Assembly (NCBI GenBank): GCA_009697555.1 | Contig: WLQV01000018.1 | Location: forward strand, 1-10,620 | Length of the DNA stretch: 10,620 nucleotides | Direction of reading: 5' to 3' | DNA from: Actinomycetota bacterium | GTDB lineage: Bacteria; Actinomycetota; Actinomycetes; Nanopelagicales; Nanopelagicaceae | Shown here: positions 1 to 8,719 of the stretch, piece after piece | How the letters are laid out: every line of letters begins with the position of its first letter | How positions within the stretch are numbered: the first letter of the stretch is position 1 | Made by a program: the position numbers and the translations under genes | The notes under the pieces: generated by a model | Seen by the model: the letters and a program-made list of their open reading frames with translations, nothing else | Told to the model about the DNA's origin: nothing | The model's database searches: none

Positions 1-344
1 ACGCGATCTAACCCCGCAACTGGATCTTCATCGCGATCCCAGAGCGCCGCGAGCAAGAGATTGCCTACTGGATGGCCATCGAGTGGACCTTGAGAAGTGA
101 AGCGATATTGCATGATTTCAGCCCAGCTTCTACCCCACTCATCATCACTACAGAGTGCAGCAAGTGCCATTCGCAAATCACCTGGTGGGAAGATGGGAAA
201 TTCTTCGCGCAGCCGACCACTTGATCCACCATTATCTGCGACAGTAACAATTGCAGTAATTTCACTCGTGACTTTGCGCAGCGCAGCGAGCGTTGCAGCT
301 AAACCGTGTCCACCACCGAGTGCGACAACTTTTGGCTGAGTCAT
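1..344 (-). CDS. yvcK: YvcK/CofD-like gluconeogenesis factor, partial (3' end beyond the left edge)
   Basis: The first 114 residues of a YvcK-family protein (CofD-like fold, formerly UPF0052) are present; the rest lies off the left edge. Visible family motifs are the N-terminal glycine-rich nucleotide-binding loop LGGGHG (residues 9-14), TVADNGGSSGRLR (34-46), PPGDLR (53-58) and GHPVGNLLLAAL (90-101). Family members bind UDP-sugars. In Bacillus and Mycobacterium they are needed for growth on gluconeogenic carbon sources and for normal cell-wall synthesis, and they act in the cytoplasm. The ATG at 344-342 overlaps the rapZ stop codon in an ATGA junction, so translation is probably coupled to rapZ. 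A GGGA lies six bases upstream, inside rapZ. The family identity is firm; whether the missing part is intact cannot be judged here. Confidence 0.93.
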   Translation of the reverse strand, partial: MTQPKVVALGGGHGLAATLAALRKVTSEITAIVTVADNGGSSGRLREEFPIFPPGDLRMALAALCSDDEWGRSWAEIMQYRFTSQGPLDGHPVGNLLLAALWDRDEDPVAGLDR

Positions 345-1213
345 TCGCGTCCCACATCTCGATGCATGGCGTGGGCGGTAATTCCAGGGCGATTGAGTCG
401 GGCTGCGATCGCTTCACTAATGGCAACACTTCGATGCTTTCCACCAGTGCAGCCAATTGCCACTGTGACAAATTTCTTTCCTTCGGCGAGGAAGCCATTG
501 CTCATAGAGATTAAGAGTGCGACATAGTCATCGATAAATTTATCGACGCCGGGCGCTGACAAGACAGCTTTACGCACTGGCTCATCTCGACCATTGAGTG
601 GGCGAAGCTCTGGAATCCAATGGGGATTGGGAATGAAGCGACAATCAAGGAGGAGATCTGAATCAACCGGAATTCCATATTTATAACCAAAGGAGAGGAT
701 GTTCATCCGAATTCCTTGGCTCTGTCCGCCGCCGAAAATCTCACCAATTCGTTTATCGAGTTGATGCACATTGAGATTTGTCGTATCAATGACAACATCG
801 GCGCGAGAGCGTAGTTCATCTAATTTTGCTCGCTCTGCTGCAATTCCATTAATAATCGTGCCATCGCCCTGAAGTGGATGAGGACGACGGGTAGCTTCAA
901 ATCTTTGGACAAGTGCTTGATCTGTCGCATCGAGAAAGAGAAGGCGAAATGCAATCTTCTTCTTACTTAACTCATCTAGGCTGGCATTGAGATCATCAAA
1001 GAATGCGCCACCTCGCACATCGAGTACAACAGCAAGCAGGCCAATCTCACCACTGTGAACTTTTTCAGTAAGTGCCGGCAAGAGTGCAGCTGGCAAGTTA
1101 TCGACGACATACCAATCTAAATCTTCCAAGGCATGCGCAACTGTGGATCGACCAGCACCTGACATGCCAGTCAATATCAATAACTCAGAAGTGCCCGAGC
1201 TCGTCTTACTCAT
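341..1213 (-). CDS. rapZ: RapZ/YvcJ family nucleotide-binding protein
   Basis: Full-length RapZ-family protein of 290 residues, near the usual 280-300. The N-terminal P-loop domain has GMSGAGRS at residues 16-23 and a Walker B-like VVLDVRG at 62-68. The C-terminal domain carries SFGYKYGIPVDSD (174-186), the RFIPNPHW stretch (192-199) and GCTGGKHRSV (254-263), all RapZ hallmarks. In E. coli RapZ is an RNA-binding adaptor controlling glucosamine-6-phosphate synthase through small RNAs. In Gram-positive bacteria the homologue YvcJ binds and hydrolyses nucleotides, and its target is less clear; no GlmY/GlmZ-type RNA is visible here. The P-loop has Arg22 where classical Walker A has Lys. The ATG at 1213 follows an AAGGA seven bases upstream, and the gene starts 21 bases after uvrC. 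It overlaps yvcK by four bases. Confidence 0.95.
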   Translation of the reverse strand: MSKTSSGTSELLILTGMSGAGRSTVAHALEDLDWYVVDNLPAALLPALTEKVHSGEIGLLAVVLDVRGGAFFDDLNASLDELSKKKIAFRLLFLDATDQALVQRFEATRRPHPLQGDGTIINGIAAERAKLDELRSRADVVIDTTNLNVHQLDKRIGEIFGGGQSQGIRMNILSFGYKYGIPVDSDLLLDCRFIPNPHWIPELRPLNGRDEPVRKAVLSAPGVDKFIDDYVALLISMSNGFLAEGKKFVTVAIGCTGGKHRSVAISEAIAARLNRPGITAHAMHRDVGRE

Positions 1214-1220
1214 CTTCGTA

Positions 1221-1225
1221 TCCTT
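1221..1225 (-). promoter_or_regulatory. Ribosome binding site of rapZ
   Basis: AAGGA on the minus strand, seven bases before the rapZ ATG, in the 21-base gap after uvrC. It is the clearest Shine-Dalgarno-like sequence in the cluster and supports the chosen rapZ start. Confidence 0.6.
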
Positions 1226-1234
1226 GCCTATCTG

Positions 1235-3154
1235 TCAAGCACCTGAAATTTCGCCGGTACCAGCATCGATCGTGCGCCCCTGCGCCGCAGCTAGATAATC
1301 ACTAATGACCTGCGCTGTGGTGGCGCCTATGCCAGGGACGCTGGCAATTGCAACTACATCTGCTTTACGAATTGCCGCTACTGAACCAAAGTGATCTAAC
1401 AAGGCTTTGCGCCGCACTTCACCCAATTGCGGAATTTCATCGAGTAGTGAATCGAGCATCACCTTTGATCTGCGCGAGCGGTGGAAGGTAATTGCAAAGC
1501 GGTGAGCTTCATCGCGCAGACGTTGCAAGAGGTAAAGTCCTTCACTGCTTCGGGGCAAAATTAATGGATCGCTCTCCCCTGGCCGCCATACCTCTTCCAA
1601 CCGCTTAGCTAATCCGCAGAGCGCGATGTCAGTAATACCCAACTCGGCCAAGGCTTTAGCTGCTGCATTTACTTGTGGTGCGCCACCATCGACGAGAATT
1701 AAATGTGGGCGATAGGCAAATTTACCTAGCGTGCCACCTTCGGTCACCACATCGCGTTGATTAACGCTCTCTTCATCGAGCAATCGCTTGAGGCGCCTAG
1801 TCAACACTTGATGCATGGCACGAGTATCGTCCCACGCAGTTTCAGTATCGATAATAAAGCGACGGTACTCACTCTTCTTCGGTAGGCCATCTTCAAATAC
1901 CACCATCGAAGCAACCACGGATGTGCCAGAAATATTGGAGATGTCAAAGCATTCAATACGAAGTGGCGTCTGGGTCATGTCGAGTGCGCTCTCGATTTGT
2001 TGTAGCGCTGCGCCACTTACTGCCGCATCACTCGAACGCTTATTCACATATTGAATCAAGGAGTACTGCGCATTGCGTTTGACCGTTGCCAACAAATCCA
2101 ATTTCTCACCGCGTTGCGGGGTGCGAATCTCAACGGAATGAGCCGCGCGCTCACTGAGCCACTTCTCTAGTACCTCTTTATTATCTGGAATCTGGTTCAA
2201 AAGAATCTCGCGTGGAATCTCATCAGCGGTGGCATCGCCATAAATCGAGAAGAAGAGTGATGTCACTTGATCATCGCCTTCTATGGTGCGCTCCTGATTC
2301 ATCAACCACGAGCGAGAGCCCTTAATACTTCCCTGCCGGATAATGAAACGAGAGGCGGCCGAATGAAGCCCCTCTTCATGAATTGCAATCGCATCGGCGT
2401 TGAGATCCTCCGGCAAGGTCGCATCAGTAGATTCTTGAACTTTGGTGAGTGCGCCTATTTGATCTCGAATCTTGGCGGCCCGTTCGAACTCTTCGCTCTT
2501 TGCCGCAAGTTCCATCTCCGCTTCCAATTGTGGAACTAGATTTGTACTTCCTGATTTCATAAATTTGATCAGGCGTTGGGCTAAATCAACATGCTCACTC
2601 TCGCTAATTCGCCCTATACAAGGAGCGGCGCATTTGCCGATGTCTCCGAGTAAGCATTGGCGTTTGCTCTTACGAGCCTTCTCGAAATTTCCATTGGTAC
2701 ATGAGCGCACTGGAAATACTTTGAGGAGAACATCAAATGTGGTCCGAAGGGCCCATGCATGTGCGAAAGGTCCGAAGTAAGTCAGGCCTGGTCGCTTCTC
2801 TTTGCGTGTAATGAAGAGCCGTGGAAATGCCTCCGAGCTAGAAATTGCTAAGTAGGGGTAGGACTTATCATCGCGAAATTGCACGTTGTAGGTCGGATTA
2901 AATTGCTTGATCCAAGAAAATTCCAGTTGCAGGGCTTCGACTTCAGTTTTCACAATGGTCCAATCCACCCGAACTGCTTCGTGGACCATGCGATGAGTAC
3001 GTTCGGCTAAGTTGCCGCCAAAGTAACTGCTGAGGCGAGACTTTAAATTGAGGGCTTTGCCGACGTAAATCACTTTATCTTTCGGATCGAAGAAGCGGTA
3101 AACGCCAGGCAGCTCTGGAATGTTACTGGGGCGATACGCGGCCGGATCTGTCAT
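1235..3154 (-). CDS. uvrC: UvrABC system protein C (excision endonuclease)
   Basis: UvrC is the dual-incision nuclease of nucleotide excision repair, cutting 3' and then 5' of a lesion held by UvrB. The 639-residue protein has all domains. The N-terminal GIY-YIG nuclease has GVY at 17-19, YVG at 30-32, Arg40 and a probable metal ligand Glu78. Cysteines 152, 167, 175 and 179 match the cluster reported to hold iron-sulfur in E. coli UvrC. A UVR motif for contacting UvrB lies at about 206-240. The RNase H-like 5' nuclease has Asp404 (CFDISN), Asp489 (LILVDGG) and His551 (DEAHRFA). Tandem helix-hairpin-helix motifs fill about 570-620. The stretch between Asp404 and Asp489 is longer than in Thermotoga, with a loop around 461-483 that I recall in other actinobacterial UvrCs. 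The ATG lies two bases after the uvrA stop. It looks intact and functional. Confidence 0.98.
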   Translation of the reverse strand: MTDPAAYRPSNIPELPGVYRFFDPKDKVIYVGKALNLKSRLSSYFGGNLAERTHRMVHEAVRVDWTIVKTEVEALQLEFSWIKQFNPTYNVQFRDDKSYPYLAISSSEAFPRLFITRKEKRPGLTYFGPFAHAWALRTTFDVLLKVFPVRSCTNGNFEKARKSKRQCLLGDIGKCAAPCIGRISESEHVDLAQRLIKFMKSGSTNLVPQLEAEMELAAKSEEFERAAKIRDQIGALTKVQESTDATLPEDLNADAIAIHEEGLHSAASRFIIRQGSIKGSRSWLMNQERTIEGDDQVTSLFFSIYGDATADEIPREILLNQIPDNKEVLEKWLSERAAHSVEIRTPQRGEKLDLLATVKRNAQYSLIQYVNKRSSDAAVSGAALQQIESALDMTQTPLRIECFDISNISGTSVVASMVVFEDGLPKKSEYRRFIIDTETAWDDTRAMHQVLTRRLKRLLDEESVNQRDVVTEGGTLGKFAYRPHLILVDGGAPQVNAAAKALAELGITDIALCGLAKRLEEVWRPGESDPLILPRSSEGLYLLQRLRDEAHRFAITFHRSRRSKVMLDSLLDEIPQLGEVRRKALLDHFGSVAAIRKADVVAIASVPGIGATTAQVISDYLAAAQGRTIDAGTGEISGA

Positions 3155-3156
3155 AA

Positions 3157-6012
3157 CTATTTCTTTGCAGCGGTCGCGGGCTTCAAAATTTCTGCAAGAT
3201 ATTGGCCGGTGTAACTCGCCTTATTCTTTGCCACATCCTCGGGCGTTCCCTCTGCAACAACTGTGCCGCCACGGAAGCCACCATCGGGTCCCATGTCAAT
3301 TAGCCAATCGGCAGATTTAATGACATCGAGATTGTGCTCAATCACAACAACAGTATTTCCACCATCGACTAAGCGATTGAGGACCCCGAGCAATTTATTG
3401 ACATCTTCAAAGTGAAGGCCGGTGGTTGGTTCATCCAATACATAAATCGTGCGACCGGTTGAGCGGCGTTGCAACTCTGTCGCGAGCTTGACCCGCTGTG
3501 CTTCGCCACCAGAGAGGGTTGGCGCTGATTGTCCTAAGCGAACATAACCCAATCCCACATCGCAGAGCGTCTTCAAATAGCGCGCAATCGTAGGTACAGA
3601 TTCAAAGAAGGTATGTGCCTGCTCAATCGGCAGATCCAAGACCTCAGCAATTGTCTTGCCCTTGTAACGGACTTCCAGCGTCTCCCGGTTATAACGAGCA
3701 CCGTGACAGACTTCGCAAGGAACATAAACATCGGGCAGGAAGTTCATTTCGATCGTGATTGTGCCATCGCCTGAACAATTCTCGCAGCGCCCACCTTTGA
3801 CGTTAAATGAGAAGCGGCCCTGTAAGTAACCGCGCACTTTTGCCTCAGATGTTTCAGAGAAAAGGGCACGGACTTTATCGAAGACACCAGTGTAGGTAGC
3901 GGGGTTTGAACGCGGTGTGCGACCGATTGGTGATTGGTCAACGTGTACAACTTTATCGAGCTGATCAATTCCAGTGACAGTACGGTGGCGACCAGGTACT
4001 TGGCGCGCACCATTGAGCTTATTTGCCAGAACTACATAGAGAATGTCATTGACTAGCGTTGATTTTCCAGAGCCACTGACGCCAGTAACTGCAACAAATG
4101 CACTGAGCGGAAATGCCACTTCGAGATCTTTAAGGTTATTCTCTTTGGCGCCTTTAACGACTAATTGACGTTTAGCGTCGATTGGCCGGCGCTTCTTAGG
4201 GATAGCAATGGATTTGCGTCCTGAAATGTAGGCACCGGTGAGTGATTCCTTGGAATCAATCAGCGATTGGTAATCACCAGAGACGACAACTTTGCCACCG
4301 TGCTCTCCTGCACCTGGACCGATGTCGACGATCCAATCTGCGGCACGAATTGTCTCTTCATCATGCTCGACAACGATGAGGGTATTTCCTAAATCGCGCA
4401 ATCGCACCAAAGTTTCAATCAGGCGTCGGTTGTCGCGTTGATGAAGACCAATGCTTGGCTCATCAAGTACATAGAGCACGCCAACTAATCCTGAACCGAT
4501 CTGCGTCGCAAGGCGAATGCGCTGCGCTTCTCCACCAGAGAGAGTGGCCGCAGGCCGTGCCAATGAAAGGTAATCCAAACCAACATCTAGTAAAAAGCCA
4601 AGGCGAGCATGAACTTCCTTCAAGACGCGTTCTGCAATTTGTGCCTCGCGAGCTGCCAGAGAAATTCCACTCAAGAATTCGGCGCATTCGGAAATTGAGA
4701 ACTCGCAGACTTCAGCAATACTCTTCCCGCCAATCGTCACAGCAAGAACTTCTGGCTTTAACCGCGCACCTTTACAGACCGAGCATGGAATCTGGCGCAT
4801 GTACGCTTCATATTTTTCGCGACTGTAATCACTATCGGTCTCACCATGGCGGCGATGAATAAAGGGAATTACACCTTCAAAACCAGTGCTGTAATTTCTG
4901 GTGCGACCATAGCGATTGCGGTATTTAACATGAACTTCATATTCAAAGCCATTGAGAATTGCATCCTTGGCTTTCTCGCTCAGGCCCTTCCAAGGCTTAG
5001 CAAGTGAGAACTTGACCTCGGTTGCGAGTGCTTCCAAGAGGCGTAGGAAATATTCTGAGGATTGACCGCCGGCCCACGGCGCAATTGCGCCATCGTTAAT
5101 CGAAATTGAATCATCAGGAATGATGAGATCGAAGTCCACTTCAAGTTTTGTTCCAATGCCGCTGCACTCAGGGCAGGCGCCAAAGGGTGAGTTAAATGAG
5201 AAGGATCGTGGCTCGAGCTCATCAAAGGAGAGGCCGCAATCGTGACATGCCATGTGTTCGGAGTAAGTGCGCTCCTTCTCGGCGCCCTTTGCATCAACGA
5301 AATCTAGAACCACAATTCCTTGCGCCAATTTCAGCGCAGTTTCAATCGAGTCGGTGAGGCGAGATTTCGAATCTGCCTTTGCCGTCAAACGATCGATGAC
5401 AACTTCAATTGTGTGTTTCTCTTGCTTCTTCAACTTTGGTGGCTCGGTGAGTTCGATCGTTGTGCCATCTACCCGAGCACGTGAATATCCTTGAGTTACT
5501 AACTCTTGAAAGAGATCGACGAATTCGCCTTTGCGGGCCCGCACAACTGGGGCGAGAACTTGGAACTTAGTGGTCGCTGGCATCTCGAGAATTTGATCGA
5601 CAATTGCTTGTGGACTTTGACGAGTAACTGCTTTGCCGCACTTCGGGCAATGTGGCTTACCAGCGCGAGCAAAGAGCAGACGCAGGTAATCGTAAACTTC
5701 CGTGATTGTTCCTACAGTTGATCGTGGATTGCGATTAGTTGATTTCTGATCGATCGAAACCGCTGGCGATAGCCCTTCAATAAAATCAACATCGGGCTTA
5801 TCCATCTGACCTAAGAATTGGCGGGCATAAGCACTCAGCGATTCAACGTAGCGACGCTGTCCTTCGGCAAAAATTGTGTCGAAGGCAAGGCTCGATTTTC
5901 CCGAACCAGATAAGCCAGTGAAGCAGATCAGCGCATTGCGCGGCAGATCGAGTGAAACATCTTTGAGATTATGTTCGCGCGCACCACGAATAATGAGGCG
6001 GTCATTCTCCAT
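3157..6012 (-). CDS. uvrA: UvrABC system protein A (damage-recognition ATPase)
   Basis: UvrA dimerises, scans DNA for bulky lesions and loads UvrB. The 951 residues form two ABC-type ATPase halves. Half one has Walker A GLSGSGKS (33-40), signature LSGGEAQR (491-498) and Walker B ending LDEPS (516-520). Half two has Walker A GVSGSGKS (644-651), the same signature at 833-840 and LDEPTTGLH (859-867). Cysteine pairs at 256/259 with 280/283 and at 743/746 with 766/769 form the two main zinc modules. A further set, 122/125 and 410/413, probably makes the third zinc site. The UvrB-binding and insertion domains lie between the first Walker A and its signature. Length matches the family (about 940-960). 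The ATG directly follows the uvrB stop codon with no bases between, which points to reinitiation or coupled translation. No disrupted motif was seen. Confidence 0.98.
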   Translation of the reverse strand: MENDRLIIRGAREHNLKDVSLDLPRNALICFTGLSGSGKSSLAFDTIFAEGQRRYVESLSAYARQFLGQMDKPDVDFIEGLSPAVSIDQKSTNRNPRSTVGTITEVYDYLRLLFARAGKPHCPKCGKAVTRQSPQAIVDQILEMPATTKFQVLAPVVRARKGEFVDLFQELVTQGYSRARVDGTTIELTEPPKLKKQEKHTIEVVIDRLTAKADSKSRLTDSIETALKLAQGIVVLDFVDAKGAEKERTYSEHMACHDCGLSFDELEPRSFSFNSPFGACPECSGIGTKLEVDFDLIIPDDSISINDGAIAPWAGGQSSEYFLRLLEALATEVKFSLAKPWKGLSEKAKDAILNGFEYEVHVKYRNRYGRTRNYSTGFEGVIPFIHRRHGETDSDYSREKYEAYMRQIPCSVCKGARLKPEVLAVTIGGKSIAEVCEFSISECAEFLSGISLAAREAQIAERVLKEVHARLGFLLDVGLDYLSLARPAATLSGGEAQRIRLATQIGSGLVGVLYVLDEPSIGLHQRDNRRLIETLVRLRDLGNTLIVVEHDEETIRAADWIVDIGPGAGEHGGKVVVSGDYQSLIDSKESLTGAYISGRKSIAIPKKRRPIDAKRQLVVKGAKENNLKDLEVAFPLSAFVAVTGVSGSGKSTLVNDILYVVLANKLNGARQVPGRHRTVTGIDQLDKVVHVDQSPIGRTPRSNPATYTGVFDKVRALFSETSEAKVRGYLQGRFSFNVKGGRCENCSGDGTITIEMNFLPDVYVPCEVCHGARYNRETLEVRYKGKTIAEVLDLPIEQAHTFFESVPTIARYLKTLCDVGLGYVRLGQSAPTLSGGEAQRVKLATELQRRSTGRTIYVLDEPTTGLHFEDVNKLLGVLNRLVDGGNTVVVIEHNLDVIKSADWLIDMGPDGGFRGGTVVAEGTPEDVAKNKASYTGQYLAEILKPATAAKK

Positions 6013-8091
6013 TTAGGTACCCGCCGTTTCCATGTCGCGTAACTCTCGTTTTAAATCTTTGATCTCATCGCGCAATCTGCCAGCTAACTCAAATTGAAGG
6101 TCACTGGCCGCACTGCGCATCTGATCGGTGAGGGACTCTATCAGCGCAAGTAATTCCTGTCTGGGCAGAGATGCCAGCGACTTCGAATGCAGGCCAATTG
6201 CAGGTGTAATACCCCGTTTATTCTTTCCGCCAGCCAGAAGTGCATCGCTATCTTCGCCTTCACGAGTGATCAGATCAGTGATGTCAGCAATCTTCTTACG
6301 CAGTGGTTGCGGATCAACGCCTCGTTCGAGGTTATAGGCAACTTGCTTGGCTCTGCGGCGATTTGTTTCATCAATTGCCTTCGCCATCGACTTAGTGATG
6401 TTGTCGGCATACATATGTACTTCACCTGAAACATTTCGGGCCGCACGGCCAATAGTCTGAATAAGTGAGGTAGCAGAGCGCAAGAAGCCCTCTTTATCTG
6501 CATCGAGAATTGCGACTAGTGAAACCTCAGGTAGATCTAAACCTTCGCGTAGCAGGTTGATACCGATTAATACATCGTATTCACCACTGCGCAGCTCGCG
6601 AAGTAATTCAACCCGGCGCAAGGTATCCACTTCAGAGTGGAGATAGCGAACGCGTACACCTCGCTCGTGCAGGTATTCCGTGAGATCCTCTGACATCTTC
6701 TTAGTAAGCGTCGTCACAAGAACTCGTTCATTCTTTTCAGCACGAATCTTAATTTCACTCAGCAAATCATCAATCTGACCGGTGACTGGTTTGATAATGA
6801 TTTTTGGATCGACTAACCCAGTTGGGCGAATCACCTGCTCTACAACATCGCCATCTACTTTCGTCATCTCGTAGGTGCCAGGTGTTGCCGAGAGATAAAC
6901 CTTCTGCCCTACCCGATCGAGGAACTCTGGAAATGTCAGCGGGCGATTATCCATCGCACTGGGAAGTCGGAAGCCATGCTCAACTAGTGTGCGCTTGCGT
7001 GATGCATCGCCTTCAAACATTGCGCCAAGTTGTGGCACGCTCACATGTGATTCATCAATGACAACCAGGAAATCCTCGGGGAAATAATCGAGTAGACAAT
7101 TAGGCGCAGTACCAGGTGCCCGACCATCAATGTGCCTGGAGTAATTCTCGATGCCACTACAGAATCCAATCTGCGCCATCATCTCAAGATCGAATGTAGT
7201 GCGCATTCGAAGGCGTTGGGCTTCCAGTAACTTTCCTTGCTTCTCAAAATTTGCTACCGCTGGATCGAGTTCGGCTTGGATATCTGCCATAGCGCGCTTC
7301 ATCGTTTCTGGCCCTGCGGCATAGTGCGTCGCTGGGAAGACATACATCTCAGTTTCATCGCGCACGATCTCACCGGTTAATGGATTGAGACTGGTGATCT
7401 TCTCGATCTCATCACCGAACATTTCAATCCGGATTGCCAGCTCTTCATACATCGGAATGATTTCGACAGTGTCGCCACGCACTCGAAAGGTGCCACGTTC
7501 AAATGCAATGTCATTGCGCTTGTACTGAACATCGACAAAGCGGCGCAGCAAGGTATTGCGCTCGATGCTATCGCCCACTTTCAGGCGAATCATGCGATCT
7601 ACATACTCTTGTGGGGTACCGAGGCCATAAATACAAGACACGGTTGCAACCACAATCACATCGCGACGAGTGAGCAGAGAATTAGTGGCCGAATGTCGAA
7701 GGCGTTCTACCTCTTCATTGACGCTGGAATCTTTCTCGATGAAGGTATCGGTCTGTGGCACATAGGCCTCAGGTTGGTAGTAGTCGTAGTAAGAAACGAA
7801 ATACTCCACCGCATTATTAGGAAGCAACTCTTTGAATTCATTAGCAAGTTGTGCGGCAAGGGTCTTATTAGGTGCAAGAACCAAGGTAGGACGTTGCAAG
7901 CGCTCGATTAACCAGGCAGTGGTGGCTGACTTTCCAGTACCAGTGGCGCCCAATAGGACAATGTCTTGATCACCGCGTTCGATGCGACGAACTATCTCTT
8001 CAATTGCTTGCGGCTGATCACCAGCAGGAACGTAATCGCTAATAACCTGAAATGGCTCAACCCGGCGTTGAAGATCCGAGATTGGTCGCAT
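6013..8091 (-). CDS. uvrB: UvrABC system protein B (damage-verification helicase)
   Basis: UvrB receives damaged DNA from UvrA, opens the strands with its beta-hairpin, verifies the lesion and recruits UvrC. The 692-residue protein is of normal length. Motifs in order: Walker A GATGTGKS (48-55); the aromatic beta-hairpin start [15 protein letters not shown] (101-115); DESH Walker B (346-349); [10 protein letters not shown] (399-408); helicase motif [11 protein letters not shown] (545-553); and a C-terminal UVR motif at about 653-688 that pairs with UvrC. The N-terminus [15 protein letters not shown] resembles actinobacterial UvrBs. The ATG at 8091 lies 22 bases after coaE. The best ribosome-binding match is only AGG eight bases upstream, so read-through from coaE may matter. 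No LexA-type box was seen in that gap. Confidence 0.98.
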   Translation of the reverse strand: MRPISDLQRRVEPFQVISDYVPAGDQPQAIEEIVRRIERGDQDIVLLGATGTGKSATTAWLIERLQRPTLVLAPNKTLAAQLANEFKELLPNNAVEYFVSYYDYYQPEAYVPQTDTFIEKDSSVNEEVERLRHSATNSLLTRRDVIVVATVSCIYGLGTPQEYVDRMIRLKVGDSIERNTLLRRFVDVQYKRNDIAFERGTFRVRGDTVEIIPMYEELAIRIEMFGDEIEKITSLNPLTGEIVRDETEMYVFPATHYAAGPETMKRAMADIQAELDPAVANFEKQGKLLEAQRLRMRTTFDLEMMAQIGFCSGIENYSRHIDGRAPGTAPNCLLDYFPEDFLVVIDESHVSVPQLGAMFEGDASRKRTLVEHGFRLPSAMDNRPLTFPEFLDRVGQKVYLSATPGTYEMTKVDGDVVEQVIRPTGLVDPKIIIKPVTGQIDDLLSEIKIRAEKNERVLVTTLTKKMSEDLTEYLHERGVRVRYLHSEVDTLRRVELLRELRSGEYDVLIGINLLREGLDLPEVSLVAILDADKEGFLRSATSLIQTIGRAARNVSGEVHMYADNITKSMAKAIDETNRRRAKQVAYNLERGVDPQPLRKKIADITDLITREGEDSDALLAGGKNKRGITPAIGLHSKSLASLPRQELLALIESLTDQMRSAASDLQFELAGRLRDEIKDLKRELRDMETAGT

Positions 8092-8113
8092 TTGGTAAGC
8101 CTACTTACTTCGA

Positions 8114-8713
8114 CTATTTCGCGCGCAGTAGGGGCGTAATCAACTCTGACCAGATGCGCTCTACCTGGCTCAATAGCTCATCGCGTGAGCCATTGTTATA
8201 GATCACTGCATCAGATTGCGCGATTCTTTCTTCACTTGTGGCTTGTGCCGAAATTCGGGCTGATATTTCATGTGAGAGCAGACCGCGATTTATGAGGCGC
8301 TCATGGCGAATTTCTAAATCGCTCTCAACGGTAATAATAAAATCGAAGTGATCTGCCGCAGACGTTTCTACTAAAAGTGGAATCTCATATACGAGAACTT
8401 CGCCTGCGCCAGTTTGTGCTACTGCCCCAAGAAAGAGGGCACGAACTTGCGGATGAACGATTGCTTCAAGTTTTGCTCGCTCTTGCGGATTATTAAAGAC
8501 AATCTCGCCCAGTGCACGACGATCGATCTGACCATCTTTGAGGATCTGATCACCAAATGTTGCAACTGCTTGATCAAATCCAGGAGTACCGCGCTCGAGT
8601 GCAGATCGTGCTAGAAAATCTGCATCGAGAACGGCCGCTCCAAGATCAGAGAAAATCCCTGCAACTACAGACTTGCCCGAACCGATTCCGCCGGTAAGGC
8701 CAACAGTTGCCAA
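8114..8713 (-). CDS. coaE: Dephospho-CoA kinase
   Basis: CoaE phosphorylates the 3'-hydroxyl of dephospho-CoA with ATP, the last step of coenzyme A synthesis, in the cytoplasm. The 199-residue protein has the P-loop GGIGSGKS (8-15), the substrate-site DAD (30-32) with Arg36, VHP (86-88), YEIPLLVE (109-116), and the lid and C-terminal pattern SARISAQATSEERIAQSDAV (151-170) followed by IYNNG. The start is TTG at 8713-8711, not ATG. It puts the P-loop at the normal distance from the N-terminus, and no ATG or GTG fits between it and the rpsA stop six bases upstream. No good Shine-Dalgarno sequence precedes it, so translation probably depends on ribosomes finishing rpsA. The C-terminal GrpB-like (UPF0157) domain fused to CoaE in mycobacteria is absent; the protein is the single-domain form. 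Confidence 0.96.
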   Translation of the reverse strand: MATVGLTGGIGSGKSVVAGIFSDLGAAVLDADFLARSALERGTPGFDQAVATFGDQILKDGQIDRRALGEIVFNNPQERAKLEAIVHPQVRALFLGAVAQTGAGEVLVYEIPLLVETSAADHFDFIITVESDLEIRHERLINRGLLSHEISARISAQATSEERIAQSDAVIYNNGSRDELLSQVERIWSELITPLLRAK

Positions 8714-8719
8714 GGCAGT

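Noticed and set aside
65..265. 66-codon minus-strand open frame near the left edge
   Set aside because: It is out of frame with yvcK, whose own frame reads through with clear family motifs.
1230..1243. Perfect TTGACA on the minus strand just before rapZ, as a possible promoter
   Set aside because: It overlaps the end of uvrC including its stop codon. A -10 at normal spacing would fall on the rapZ start codon and does not match TAnnnT, so any transcript would begin inside rapZ.
2482..2489. Palindrome GTTCGAAC, reminiscent of LexA half-sites
   Set aside because: The half-sites are in the wrong order and spacing for a LexA box, and it lies deep inside uvrC.
2472..2780. 102-codon open frame on the plus strand opposite uvrC
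   Set aside because: Antisense to the cysteine-rich and UVR part of UvrC; no recognisable protein features.
4455..4862. 135-codon open frame on the plus strand opposite uvrA
   Set aside because: It lies wholly antisense to the conserved UvrA core, resembles no family I know, and is composed as expected for a shadow frame.
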